In this document: piece after piece, positions 27,283-36,447 of the stretch
How the letters are laid out: every line of letters begins with the position of its first letter
Position numbering within the stretch: position 1 is the stretch's first letter
Notes under the pieces: generated by a model
What the model was told of the DNA's origin: nothing
Database searches by the model: none
The model's input: the letters and a program-made list of their open reading frames with translations, nothing else
Program-made: the position numbers and the translations under genes
Source: an uncultured bacterium
GTDB taxonomy: Bacteria > Bacillota_I > Bacilli_A > RFN20 > CAG-826
Reading direction: 5' to 3'
Length of the DNA: 64,000 bases
Assembly: GCA_949284685.1 (NCBI GenBank)
Contig: CASDWE010000002.1
Location: forward strand, 660,106-724,105

Positions 27283-29604
27283 ATGAAAATATTGACACTT
27301 ATAACTCTTGGTATCTCTCTTATATCGTTTAATGGATATTTAAATCAAACTCAACCAGAAAATTTAAGATCAATTTCAATATTAGAAAATGAAGAATTAG
27401 ATTATGAAAATGAATTTTTTGATGATTTTGTTAACGGGATAGATCCAGATAACTGGTATATTTCTAAAAGGGTCTGGGGCGAAGTTAATGGTAGAATAAA
27501 TGGTGGTGTCATCCCTCAAAATGTTGGATATTCAACTGAAAATGGTGGTTTTGCAAGATTATACGCTAGAGGTGAATATTATTTAAAAAATGAATTTAAT
27601 GGTGTTGGAACTGTTAAAGATGGCTCTTTAACCGGGAGCGCTTTGATTTTAAAACAAGATACCGGTCCAGGGAGATATGAAATACGAATGAAAGTCGCAC
27701 CACGTGTTGGTATTTGCAATGCTTTTTGGACATATACAGAAGATGAAAATGGCAATAATCATGAAATTGATATTGAATTACCTGGCAATGTTGATGGTCA
27801 TAATAGTTTTAAAAATGTTTTGTTTACAAACTATATTGGAAAAGCAACATCAAATACGTCTATTTTGGACTTTTATTTAAATGATAATGAATATCATACT
27901 TACGGATTCGATTGGTATTATTCAAATAATAATAAGTTAATAAATTATTATATTGACGGACAATTATTAGCAACTTCTACAACTAATATTCCGTTTTTAA
28001 ATACAAGATTATGGTTAGGAGTATGGATTCCAAACAATCCTGATTTTGTTGGCGAGCCATTATTTGAAACAGCTTACATGGATGTTGATTATGTTAGATA
28101 TGTTCCTTTTAAAAATCAAATAAGTGTTGAAAAAACAACTTCAGTAGGGCAAGTTGCTAATCTAGATGAATATCCATCAACGCCAATTGATAATAATGAT
28201 GATAATAGAATACCAAATGGTGATTTTGAATATTATCAAAATAATCCGACATACCAAGGAAGTGGTCTTTATTATACAAACGCTAAATCTATCGATAGAT
28301 TATATGGAAATAATAGTTATGGACTTAGACTAATTAATGGCAGTGTATCTAGTAAAATCGATTCTTGTTATGAAGTTAATAAATTCAATTTATATATTGA
28401 TTATAAGGGCGAAGGAAATATTAAAATTGAATATCATTCAAGCGAGGATATCTTGCTTAAAAGTGATGAATTCATATTAAAAGAAAACGATATTTATACC
28501 AGATTCAACACATCTTTAACATGTCCAAATAATAGTTTTTATATTATTATTAGTGTTAATACTTTATCAACAATAGATATTGATAATTGGTATTTGGGAG
28601 AAAATTTAGCCTTTGAAGAAGATGATCCAATCAATGAAGATTTAGAAAGTTATGGTGTAAATATTTCTTATAATGAAAACATTACATTTACTAATCCGTA
28701 TAATGGCATCGCCCGTTTAGATTTTACTAACACTAATCAGGAGTGGGTTATCTCTAATGGTGGATATTATACGAATCAATTTCCTTTAATATTAAGCTGT
28801 GCAGAAGGAACACCATCAACGTCAAATCTTGCAAGCATTCATCTTTTAATTGGCAATAGTAAAGAAGAAATAATATTTAAAAATATTAATGATGCGATTT
28901 TAAAAGAGCCATCAATGAATAACGAACAACACTTTGTTCAAGCGATGTATATGGACTTTGATATTAAAGATTTTAATGATATCACTTTTTATATTAATGG
29001 TTATAGCGAACCAAGTGGAATTTATTATCGCAATGTTATTTTATATTCAATAGATGAAGGAAATTCATGGGAAGTTTTAAATATAAATATGGTAAAAGAT
29101 AGTCAAGGACTAGCTTCTTCTTATATGGACAATTATCAAATTGTTGCAAATAAAGATGATTTAAATATAAATTCATTTAACCAAATCCGTTTTGCTTATG
29201 CTTATATTTCTTTTACTGTTGGAGGTGAAGGAGTTAGATTAAGTGGAATTTCCATTAATAGATATAATGATTTTATTAACAAAATTGATAACGACATTAA
29301 TATATGCAATTATTCGTTAGGGAAACAAGATTTTTTAAAAACACAATATAACAATTTAACTAGTGAAGAATTTAATTTAATCGAAAATACAAATCGAAAA
29401 AATTCTGATAGTGAAACATATTTAAAAGGCTATGAATACTTATTAGCGTATTGGACAAACTCTGATAGTTTAAAAATAAATGATATAGCATATTCATCAA
29501 ATAACAACACGAGCATAATCATAATTTCAATATGCATATTTGTGATGACTTCAAGCATTTTGACTTATGCAATTTTAAGAAAAAAAAGAATTAAAAACAC
29601 CTAA
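27283..29604 (+). CDS. Cell-surface GH16 beta-glucanase with C-terminal membrane anchor
   Basis: 773 residues. An N-terminal signal peptide is followed by a GH16 domain (about 40-275) with the catalytic signature HEIDIELPG: nucleophile Glu161, helper Asp163, acid/base Glu165. GH16 enzymes of this type cut beta-1,3 or mixed beta-1,3/1,4 glucan. Residues about 305-430 (NGDFEYYQNN) look like a carbohydrate-binding beta-sandwich, 440-660 a second one, then a helical stretch and a final membrane helix with a basic stop (ISICIFVMTSSILTYAILRKKR). It therefore sits outside, anchored at its C-terminus. TAGGAAAG is the ribosome site. It heads the glucan locus. Confidence 0.88.
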   Translation: MKILTLITLGISLISFNGYLNQTQPENLRSISILENEELDYENEFFDDFVNGIDPDNWYISKRVWGEVNGRINGGVIPQNVGYSTENGGFARLYARGEYYLKNEFNGVGTVKDGSLTGSALILKQDTGPGRYEIRMKVAPRVGICNAFWTYTEDENGNNHEIDIELPGNVDGHNSFKNVLFTNYIGKATSNTSILDFYLNDNEYHTYGFDWYYSNNNKLINYYIDGQLLATSTTNIPFLNTRLWLGVWIPNNPDFVGEPLFETAYMDVDYVRYVPFKNQISVEKTTSVGQVANLDEYPSTPIDNNDDNRIPNGDFEYYQNNPTYQGSGLYYTNAKSIDRLYGNNSYGLRLINGSVSSKIDSCYEVNKFNLYIDYKGEGNIKIEYHSSEDILLKSDEFILKENDIYTRFNTSLTCPNNSFYIIISVNTLSTIDIDNWYLGENLAFEEDDPINEDLESYGVNISYNENITFTNPYNGIARLDFTNTNQEWVISNGGYYTNQFPLILSCAEGTPSTSNLASIHLLIGNSKEEIIFKNINDAILKEPSMNNEQHFVQAMYMDFDIKDFNDITFYINGYSEPSGIYYRNVILYSIDEGNSWEVLNINMVKDSQGLASSYMDNYQIVANKDDLNINSFNQIRFAYAYISFTVGGEGVRLSGISINRYNDFINKIDNDINICNYSLGKQDFLKTQYNNLTSEEFNLIENTNRKNSDSETYLKGYEYLLAYWTNSDSLKINDIAYSSNNNTSIIIISICIFVMTSSILTYAILRKKRIKNT

Positions 29605-29639
29605 AATTTATCTATTTTTTAAGTTTATAAAAAAATGCA

Positions 29640-29668
29640 TTGATTTTCTTAAAATAATCATTGATAAT
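29640..29668 (+). promoter_or_regulatory. Leaderless-type promoter of the phosphoglucomutase gene
   Basis: TTGATT (29640-29645), 17 bases, GATAAT (29663-29668), then nine bases to the ATG at 29678. Confidence 0.6.
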
Positions 29669-29677
29669 AATGGCAAG

Positions 29678-31114
29678 ATGATTAATTTTGGTACTGGTGG
29701 TTTTCGTGGTGTTATAGGCGATGACTTCACAAGAGAAAATATTGAACTTATCGCTCAAGGGTTAAGTGATATCATTAACGAAGATGGTAATGCAAAACCT
29801 ATCATTATAGGATATGACAATCGTTTTATGTCTGATTTTAGTGCACGTTGGTTTGCACAAGTCTTAGCAGCGAACAATATTAAGTCTTTTATATATACAA
29901 GCAGTGTACCAACCCCATCAGTAATGTCAGCGACTCGCGATTTAGGTAATGATTATGGAGTTATGATTACCGCTAGCCATAATCCTTATTATTTCAACGG
30001 AATTAAAATATTTTTAAAACAGGGTTATGACGCTGATATAGAATTTACCAATAAATTAGAACAATATATCAAAAACGTTAAACACGTTAAAACAATGGAT
30101 ATAAATTTGGCAAGAAAAGAATGGCTCATTCAAGATTATTCGAATACAAATATGTATTTGAATCATATCAAAATGTTTATTGATAAAAAAACTTTAGAAA
30201 ATAATAATTTAAAAGTTATATATGACAACATGAATGGCGTTGGTGTTGTTGGTTTAAAACAATTAGCTAAAGATTTAAAAATTGAACAATTTGATATTAT
30301 ACATGGCGAACACGACGCTTTTTTCAATTTTAATTTACCAAACCCAACAGATGAAGCTTTAAGCACTGGTTTTAAAGATATGGTTATTAATGGCCATTAT
30401 GATTTTGGTTTAGCAACCGATTCTGATGGGGATAGATTAGGAGTTATTGATGAAAAAGGTTCGTATGTTTCAAATAACGAAATTCTTGCCTCATTATATT
30501 ATTATTTAGTTAAAATTAGAGGATTTACCGGTGATATTGTTAAAAACTGCGCAACATCTATTTTAGTTGATAAAATTGCAAAAAAATTAGGATATAAATG
30601 TCATGAAGTAGATGTTGGTTTTAAAAACATTACTGCTGGAATGAAACAATATAACGCTTTGATGGGCGGCGAATCTAGCGGTGGATTAACACTGCGAGGT
30701 TATTTATATGGAAAAGACAGTGTTTTTTCTAGTGCGATGTTTATGGAAATGGTCGCTTATTTTAAAAAACCAGTTAGCGAAATTATAAATAACATAAAAA
30801 AAGAAGCAGACTATCATCATTATTTTTGTGAAGACTTCCTAACTTTAACCGCGGATGTTAATAAAGTTATTGATTATTTAAATAAGAATCAACCAAAATT
30901 TAGCCAAAAATTGGTGCGTTTTGAACACTTTACAAGAAATTTTAAGTTTTATTTTGATAACGAATCTTGGATGTTGATTAGACTCTCAGGCACAGAGCCA
31001 GCCTTTAGAATATTTGCTGAAATGGAAAATAAAAAAGATGCTGAAGAATGTGTTTTAGAGTTAAAAAAATATATCGAAAATGTTCAGTTAAAAATAGAAG
31101 GAGGAAAAAATTAA
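29678..31114 (+). CDS. Phosphoglucomutase/phosphomannomutase family protein
   Basis: 478 residues in the four-domain alpha-D-phosphohexomutase fold. The phosphoserine loop is TASHNP (Ser100), the metal loop DSDGDRLG, the sugar loop GGESSGG and the phosphate loop RLSGTEPAFRI, all intact. It would convert glucose-1-phosphate to glucose-6-phosphate (or mannose/glucosamine equivalents). In this locus the natural source of glucose-1-phosphate is the GH94 phosphorylase at 32-35 kb. No ribosome site: a -10 box lies nine bases upstream of the ATG. The next gene starts one base after its stop, so the two are coupled. Confidence 0.93.
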   Translation: MINFGTGGFRGVIGDDFTRENIELIAQGLSDIINEDGNAKPIIIGYDNRFMSDFSARWFAQVLAANNIKSFIYTSSVPTPSVMSATRDLGNDYGVMITASHNPYYFNGIKIFLKQGYDADIEFTNKLEQYIKNVKHVKTMDINLARKEWLIQDYSNTNMYLNHIKMFIDKKTLENNNLKVIYDNMNGVGVVGLKQLAKDLKIEQFDIIHGEHDAFFNFNLPNPTDEALSTGFKDMVINGHYDFGLATDSDGDRLGVIDEKGSYVSNNEILASLYYYLVKIRGFTGDIVKNCATSILVDKIAKKLGYKCHEVDVGFKNITAGMKQYNALMGGESSGGLTLRGYLYGKDSVFSSAMFMEMVAYFKKPVSEIINNIKKEADYHHYFCEDFLTLTADVNKVIDYLNKNQPKFSQKLVRFEHFTRNFKFYFDNESWMLIRLSGTEPAFRIFAEMENKKDAEECVLELKKYIENVQLKIEGGKN

Positions 31115-31115
31115 A

Positions 31116-32285
31116 ATGAAAACTAAACATTTATTTTTAATGGGCATCAGTGCTGCTTTACTTTTAGCAGGATCTATTTCAAACGTTGGATTGAATATGG
31201 ATAAAGTTTATGCAGCTGGTGAAGAAAACACCACTAACAATTGCTATTACGCTGTTGTTGATTATGGTTCTGATTTAATTTCCAAATATCCTACTAATTG
31301 GCAATACAAAAAAGATGTTTCAGTTAAATTTAATAATGATTTAGATTTGACATGGACAGTTTCTTTTGCAAGAAGAACATCAGGACATCAATTAGCATTA
31401 GGAAATATCAATGACATAGCTGATAACTATGAAAACGGAATCGCCATTAGTCCTGCTGAATCTACTATAACTGCTAATGAAGATCCTAATTCTGATTATT
31501 TTAAAATTTCAGAAGCCTTAGGATATGCTGGCGATACTACAAAATATGTTACCGCAGTCATTTCTGATGATTTTATTAGTGAGATTAGTGATATTAACTT
31601 TTATTTTAGTGGAGCGGAAGCTGGCTATGTTACTATTTTATATCAAGAAGAAGTTGATGGTGATTGGACAGTTGTAAGACAAGATAATGGCGAAAAATCA
31701 AATTTTGCTGGCACAAATGGAAACGTCGATGGAAGTGGTGTAGCTAATAGTTGGAATCAACACGCTGCTGTTATGACCATTTTAAATGATTGGAACTATA
31801 ATAATATTAAGGATAAATCTGTTCGTATTGCATTTACTTTTGAATCTTATTCACCAGGTGCAAACAATTTGAATTTCCGTGGTATTAAAATTAACACCTT
31901 AAATAGTGCTAAACATTATTTAAATAAGTTAGCAAACGAAGAAGGTATTTGTGAAAAATTAACAAATAATACTGCTTCTTATAAAACAACACTTGAAATG
32001 ATTAATTACAAAATAAGTAATGAAAATTTGCAAGCACTTGCTGATATGCCTATTATTGGTAACACTAATGAAAGTACATATTATGAATTCAATTCATATT
32101 TAAAAGAATATGTTGGTTTAGGCGAAGTTGATCCATTGGGTTTATATTTAAGTGGAAGTTTTGTTAACAACAATAATAATATGACCATTATAATTACTGT
32201 TGTTAGTTTCAGTGTTGCTGTTGCAATTAGTTTGGTTTTGTTTTTCATCATTAAAAATAAAAAACAAAAAAGCCACACAAAATAA
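31116..32285 (+). CDS. Secreted, C-terminally membrane-anchored protein of unknown function
   Basis: 389 residues. Signal peptide (FLMGISAALLLAGSISNVGL, likely cut after VYAA), an outer beta-rich domain, a helical segment (AKHYLNKLANEEGICEKL) and a final membrane helix with basic stop (VVSFSVAVAISLVLFFIIKNKKQK). The arrangement matches the last third of the GH16 enzyme at 27283: sandwich, helical hinge with conserved Cys, Asn-rich spacer, anchor. It may be a glucan-binding surface partner of that enzyme. GGAGGAAA lies at its start. Confidence 0.7.
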   Translation: MKTKHLFLMGISAALLLAGSISNVGLNMDKVYAAGEENTTNNCYYAVVDYGSDLISKYPTNWQYKKDVSVKFNNDLDLTWTVSFARRTSGHQLALGNINDIADNYENGIAISPAESTITANEDPNSDYFKISEALGYAGDTTKYVTAVISDDFISEISDINFYFSGAEAGYVTILYQEEVDGDWTVVRQDNGEKSNFAGTNGNVDGSGVANSWNQHAAVMTILNDWNYNNIKDKSVRIAFTFESYSPGANNLNFRGIKINTLNSAKHYLNKLANEEGICEKLTNNTASYKTTLEMINYKISNENLQALADMPIIGNTNESTYYEFNSYLKEYVGLGEVDPLGLYLSGSFVNNNNNMTIIITVVSFSVAVAISLVLFFIIKNKKQKSHTK

Positions 32286-32310
32286 GATTAAAAAGAAGAC
32301 ATAATTAATA

Positions 32311-32338
32311 AAAGCACTCCAAATGAGTGCTTTTTGTT
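32311..32338 (+). terminator. Rho-independent terminator (possibly bidirectional)
   Basis: AAAGCACTC (32311-32319) pairs with GAGTGCTTT (32325-32333). A T run follows on the plus strand. It separates convergent units and may also end the GH94 transcript. Confidence 0.85.
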
Positions 32339-32361
32339 TAAAAACTTTAATTTAATAAAAA

Positions 32362-34863
32362 CTAATCTACGATTTCGATATTGATAATACCATTATCATA
32401 AGTATTTAAATCAAAAGTATCTTTTGAGTCTATGCCATTGATTTTAATTGTTCTTTTGCCTTGATATTTATTTAAATAAACGATATTTAAAAGTTTATTT
32501 CTTACTCTAATTTTTAAACTAGCATCATCGCAAGGGAAATAATTTGAAGGTGATATTTTAACTATATTATCTAAAGATACATGCAAACCAAACACATCAA
32601 AGACAATTGTTTTAATCAATGTATTTGACGCACCAGTATACCAATCATTCATTGATTCGCCATCAACTCCTATTTCAGGATTATATATATATGAATTTGG
32701 CATAACAAAAGGAGTGGAGCTTATAAAATCATGCGTAATTGGTAAAATCTTATATATTTGTTTAAACGCTAATTCACCTTCTCCTAACATAAATAATGAT
32801 TTGATGGCAAAAACTGTACTATGAATGTAAGTAGCAGCGTTTTCTGCTGTTCCTTTTGGCAAATTTATAATACGTCCAACTTTATAAGCATCGCGATCAA
32901 AAAAGACATCGAATGTTTTTAATCCATATTTAGAATCTAAACAATTATAAGCATTTAAAATATCCTTTTTTAAACTCGGATTTGACTCGTATAGATTGGA
33001 TATGACATAAAAAGCATTCGAAGTTAAAGAATGTCTGCTTTTATTATCGACATCTAAAAAACTACCGACATAAAAACTTCTATTTTCACCCCAACCATGG
33101 ACAATTCTTTTCTCGTTATTTTTAGTTATAATACAACGTTTATTTGCACTTTCTTTTACTTTTTTAGCGATATCTAAATAATAATTAATTTTATTAGTGT
33201 CGTTATTATAATATTTAACAATTTCCGCCATTTCATTAAGATTTTTATATAAATGGAAAGTAGCCATAGAAGAAACACCATTAGAAAATTCTTTTTGGCT
33301 TAGATATGATCTTCCTAATCCATCAATAGCGTCATTCCAATCGCCATATAACGTTTTAAGACAGCCAGTATCTTCATCGATATTTAAAATCAAATAATTA
33401 ATAATTTTTTCTAAATGCAAATATAAAGAATCTTTAACATTTAACATTTTTCCGCTTTTTAATCCTTCTAATTCGCAATAAGTGCAATTTTCATCTAATA
33501 ATGTTTTATCATCACTAAAAGATAAATAAGTGTAAATAGTGGATATTATCCATTGTCCTTGATCAATAAATTGTCTATTGTCCATTAACACTTTTTCAGA
33601 ACCATTTGGCATAGAAAATTGTCTAGGACATCGACCAGAAGGATCAATAAAGTTCATGCTGTTTAAAATTATTTTTCTTGCACTTTTTAAATCCCACATT
33701 AAAGATGCTTCAACCATTTGATAAACATCGCGAATACCTAATAGCATCAAAGATGAGTTTTTAGAATTAGCACCATAATCAACTTGCTTAATAACATAGC
33801 TTAAAAAATTATTTAATAAGTTGTTATCTAGTTGATAATCTTTGATTTTTCCAAAATGAATAGAAAAATCATTAATATTAGATGGTTCCATTTTTAATTT
33901 TAAAAAAGTAGCATCATTTTCATTTATTAAAAATGGTGTATTTTCATATAATTTTATATCTTTTTGATTAAACGCTAATTCAATTTTATAATCAACTTTT
34001 AAATAATCATTTTGTTTAATAGCAGTGCATATAATATCTGAATAAGCGGCTGTTTCAGAAAATGATGTCACTTTTTTATTTGTTGGTAACTCACCATTTA
34101 ATAATGCTTTTGAATGTCCTATTGATAAATGCAAACCATCACTAAATTCCTTTCTTGAAGATGAAGCAGATATTTGTACATCATTTTTATTAATTGCTCT
34201 TTTAAGACAAGCATAATTTGTTAAATGAGTATTTCTTGAAACATCTTCAATGCCTAAAAAAGTTGCACCATTTTTGTTTAACGTACATTTTTTAAACCAT
34301 TTGCTCTCCTCACTATCACATGCGTTGTGTTCCATGATAGGATTGATAAAAGATGATAAATAAACATCACATCTTTTATTAGAATTATTAATTGCATATG
34401 TGGAGAAGAGGATGTTTTTATTATTATCAATTGCTAATCTTACAGCAAATATAATGTCATCTTTTTCGTTAATATAATAACAATATTTTTTGCCATAGAC
34501 ACAATAAACAGGGTAATTATCATCAATATCACTTAAAACGCCTGTTATAGATGTCGGTGTATATCTATTATCTTTTTTAATTCCTCCAAAAAACGCTATT
34601 CGTGGTTCTCTTCCTTCTAAGGCAGGCGGGATAAAATAAAATGAAGATTCATTTATAGATATATAACCAGAACTATGTACCCACATTGTTAAACCATCAT
34701 AAGAATAAGGATAACGACTATCGCCATCTTTTCTTGGCATAGCTAACACGTAATCATCATTTAAAAAATAACAATTGCCAGGTAAAGTTTTATCCGATGG
34801 TTTTGTTTTTATAACATTTTTAATTTGTTTTAATAAATCAAGTATTTCAATTTTAAAATCCAT
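32362..34863 (-). CDS. GH94 family disaccharide/oligosaccharide phosphorylase
   Basis: 833 residues. GH94 landmarks: GIRDVYQM (376-383), DNRQFIDQGQWI (428-439) and the catalytic-acid region GDWNDAIDGLG (507-517, Asp511 the likely acid), then a long (alpha/alpha)6 barrel and beta C-domain. Inverting phosphorolysis of beta-glucosides releases alpha-glucose-1-phosphate. Laminaribiose and beta-1,3-oligoglucan phosphorylases of this family are known from Acholeplasma laidlawii, which fits the GH16 glucanases here; cellobiose or chitobiose phosphorylase are alternatives. No signal peptide, so it acts in the cytoplasm on imported sugars. It is three bases downstream of the solute-binding protein gene and shares its transcript. 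Confidence 0.85.
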   Translation of the reverse strand: MDFKIEILDLLKQIKNVIKTKPSDKTLPGNCYFLNDDYVLAMPRKDGDSRYPYSYDGLTMWVHSSGYISINESSFYFIPPALEGREPRIAFFGGIKKDNRYTPTSITGVLSDIDDNYPVYCVYGKKYCYYINEKDDIIFAVRLAIDNNKNILFSTYAINNSNKRCDVYLSSFINPIMEHNACDSEESKWFKKCTLNKNGATFLGIEDVSRNTHLTNYACLKRAINKNDVQISASSSRKEFSDGLHLSIGHSKALLNGELPTNKKVTSFSETAAYSDIICTAIKQNDYLKVDYKIELAFNQKDIKLYENTPFLINENDATFLKLKMEPSNINDFSIHFGKIKDYQLDNNLLNNFLSYVIKQVDYGANSKNSSLMLLGIRDVYQMVEASLMWDLKSARKIILNSMNFIDPSGRCPRQFSMPNGSEKVLMDNRQFIDQGQWIISTIYTYLSFSDDKTLLDENCTYCELEGLKSGKMLNVKDSLYLHLEKIINYLILNIDEDTGCLKTLYGDWNDAIDGLGRSYLSQKEFSNGVSSMATFHLYKNLNEMAEIVKYYNNDTNKINYYLDIAKKVKESANKRCIITKNNEKRIVHGWGENRSFYVGSFLDVDNKSRHSLTSNAFYVISNLYESNPSLKKDILNAYNCLDSKYGLKTFDVFFDRDAYKVGRIINLPKGTAENAATYIHSTVFAIKSLFMLGEGELAFKQIYKILPITHDFISSTPFVMPNSYIYNPEIGVDGESMNDWYTGASNTLIKTIVFDVFGLHVSLDNIVKISPSNYFPCDDASLKIRVRNKLLNIVYLNKYQGKRTIKINGIDSKDTFDLNTYDNGIINIEIVD

Positions 34864-34866
34864 ATT

Positions 34867-36279
34867 TTAAATGCCTGCTTGTCTTTTCCAATCTTCCCAT
34901 TGTCTTTGTGTTTCTGTTTTTATTGTCTCAAAAGCACGATCAACAGTGGAAGTATTAGATAAAATCCCATTAAAAGGACGCATCGCAGAAGTACCCCAAA
35001 TATCAATGATATTATTAAGATATAATAAACTTGATGAGAAATTTGTAAAAGTTGATGTAGTGGCATTCTTATATTCGATTAATGATTCGACAAAGGAATT
35101 TGGAGCTTCATAATTTTCATTGTTCCATTTATACGCCATTAACCCGTTAGCGGTACTAGTAAAATTTTCGCAACCCCAATCGCTAACTAATAACTTAATA
35201 AAAGATTTGGCTAATTCTGGTTTGGCAGTTGTTGCAGGTATGGCGATGTATTGGTCTTCACCAACTATATAAGAAATGTTTTCTTCGACAGCGTTATTAA
35301 CTTTTGGTGTCTTCATAATTTTTAAATCAAAAGATTCTGGTAAGACGCCATTTTCCATATAACCAACTATTTCATTGTAACACCATTCGCCATTAAACAT
35401 CATCGCCGAATAACCATTCAAAAAATCTTGTTGAGCTTGGTGATTAGTTTTAGAAAGTGAGCCTTCAACATAATTGCTCGAATCAGAGAAAATGTTATTC
35501 CATAAATTGACAGCTTCTTTTAAATGAATGTATGCACCATCATTATCTTCATAATCAAAAACAGAATAATCACTATAAGTTAAAAATTCATCCACTTTTT
35601 CTTTACCTGCTAATTGACCCCACCAAGTTAAAACAGTGTAATCAAAATAATCAGTATTTTGGCCTGTATAAACTAATGGTTTAACAGTTGCTTGTAAATC
35701 TCCTTCAACAGGAATACGCGCGTCTTTAATAGTATTAATTAATGTTATCAATTCATCATAAGTAGTAGGAACTTGCCAACCATTTTCTTCAAACATTGCT
35801 GCATTATAATATATACCACCAACGCCGCTTGTCCAAGGTAAACGATAAGTATGTGTTTCGCCATCTAAATTAGTAAAATAAATTGATTTTTTATATTCAT
35901 CATTAACTTTATCTTTAATTTTAACGCCATCAACTTCTTCTTCGATTAAATCATCTAATGGAAGAAGGGCACCGCTAGCAGCATAGGTTCGCCAATCTGT
36001 TCCAACACTAATATATAAATCATCGGTATTATGAGAAGAAGCCATGTGGCGAGAAATCAAGCTTTTTGCATCTTCGCTTGCTTCTAAATTAATTTTATAA
36101 TCAGGATTTTCATCTTCCCATTTAGCGACAGCGTTTCTAATCCAAGTATCACCATAACCTAAATTTAAACAAATAATATTTAATGTTGTGGGGTCATTTT
36201 CAGTCTTATCACAACTTACCAAAGTTGTTAAAGAAAGTAATACCGCAGGTATAAATAAGTAAATTGCACTTTTTTTCAT
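34867..36279 (-). CDS. ABC sugar transporter solute-binding lipoprotein (family 1)
   Basis: 470 residues. Signal peptide with lipobox LVSC (Cys23), then the family 1 sugar-binding fold (TLNIICLNLGYGDTWIRNAVAKWEDENPDYKI, LPLDDLIEEEV, YNAAMFEENGWQVPTTYDEL). It captures oligosaccharide outside the cell and passes it to the permeases encoded divergently at 37.9-39.8 kb. AAGGAG precedes the ATG. The -10 is TATAAT (minus strand, 36326-36331) with a TTGTTT-like -35. Confidence 0.92.
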   Translation of the reverse strand: MKKSAIYLFIPAVLLSLTTLVSCDKTENDPTTLNIICLNLGYGDTWIRNAVAKWEDENPDYKINLEASEDAKSLISRHMASSHNTDDLYISVGTDWRTYAASGALLPLDDLIEEEVDGVKIKDKVNDEYKKSIYFTNLDGETHTYRLPWTSGVGGIYYNAAMFEENGWQVPTTYDELITLINTIKDARIPVEGDLQATVKPLVYTGQNTDYFDYTVLTWWGQLAGKEKVDEFLTYSDYSVFDYEDNDGAYIHLKEAVNLWNNIFSDSSNYVEGSLSKTNHQAQQDFLNGYSAMMFNGEWCYNEIVGYMENGVLPESFDLKIMKTPKVNNAVEENISYIVGEDQYIAIPATTAKPELAKSFIKLLVSDWGCENFTSTANGLMAYKWNNENYEAPNSFVESLIEYKNATTSTFTNFSSSLLYLNNIIDIWGTSAMRPFNGILSNTSTVDRAFETIKTETQRQWEDWKRQAGI

Positions 36280-36325
36280 TTTGTAAAACTCCTTTTTTTA
36301 GTTTGTAAAATAAATCCTAATGAAC

Positions 36326-36353
36326 ATTATAATATAATTAAAATTTAAAACAA
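36326..36353 (-). promoter_or_regulatory. Promoter of the binding-protein/GH94 operon
   Basis: On the minus strand TTGTTT (36348-36353), a 16-base spacer and TATAAT (36326-36331). Divergent from the promoter at 36395-36423. Confidence 0.55.
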
Positions 36354-36381
36354 TAGAAAAAAATAAACAATATTTTTTCAT

Positions 36382-36423
36382 AAAATAAAAAAATGCTTTA
36401 TTTTTAAAAAAATCATATATAAT
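36382..36423 (+). promoter_or_regulatory. Promoter and candidate operator of the glucan operon
   Basis: TATAAT (36418-36423) with a weak -35 (GCTTTA, 36395-36400) at 17 bases. The inverted repeat AAAATAAA (36382-36389) and TTTATTTT (36397-36404) straddles the -35, a natural site for the ROK regulator encoded in the operon. Confidence 0.5.
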
Positions 36424-36447
36424 TAATATAGAAAACGAGGTTTGACT

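Noticed and set aside
32081-32278. Minus-strand hydrophobic frame inside the 31116 gene
   Set aside because: It is the reverse reading of the C-terminal membrane helix and Asn-rich spacer, a common artefact.
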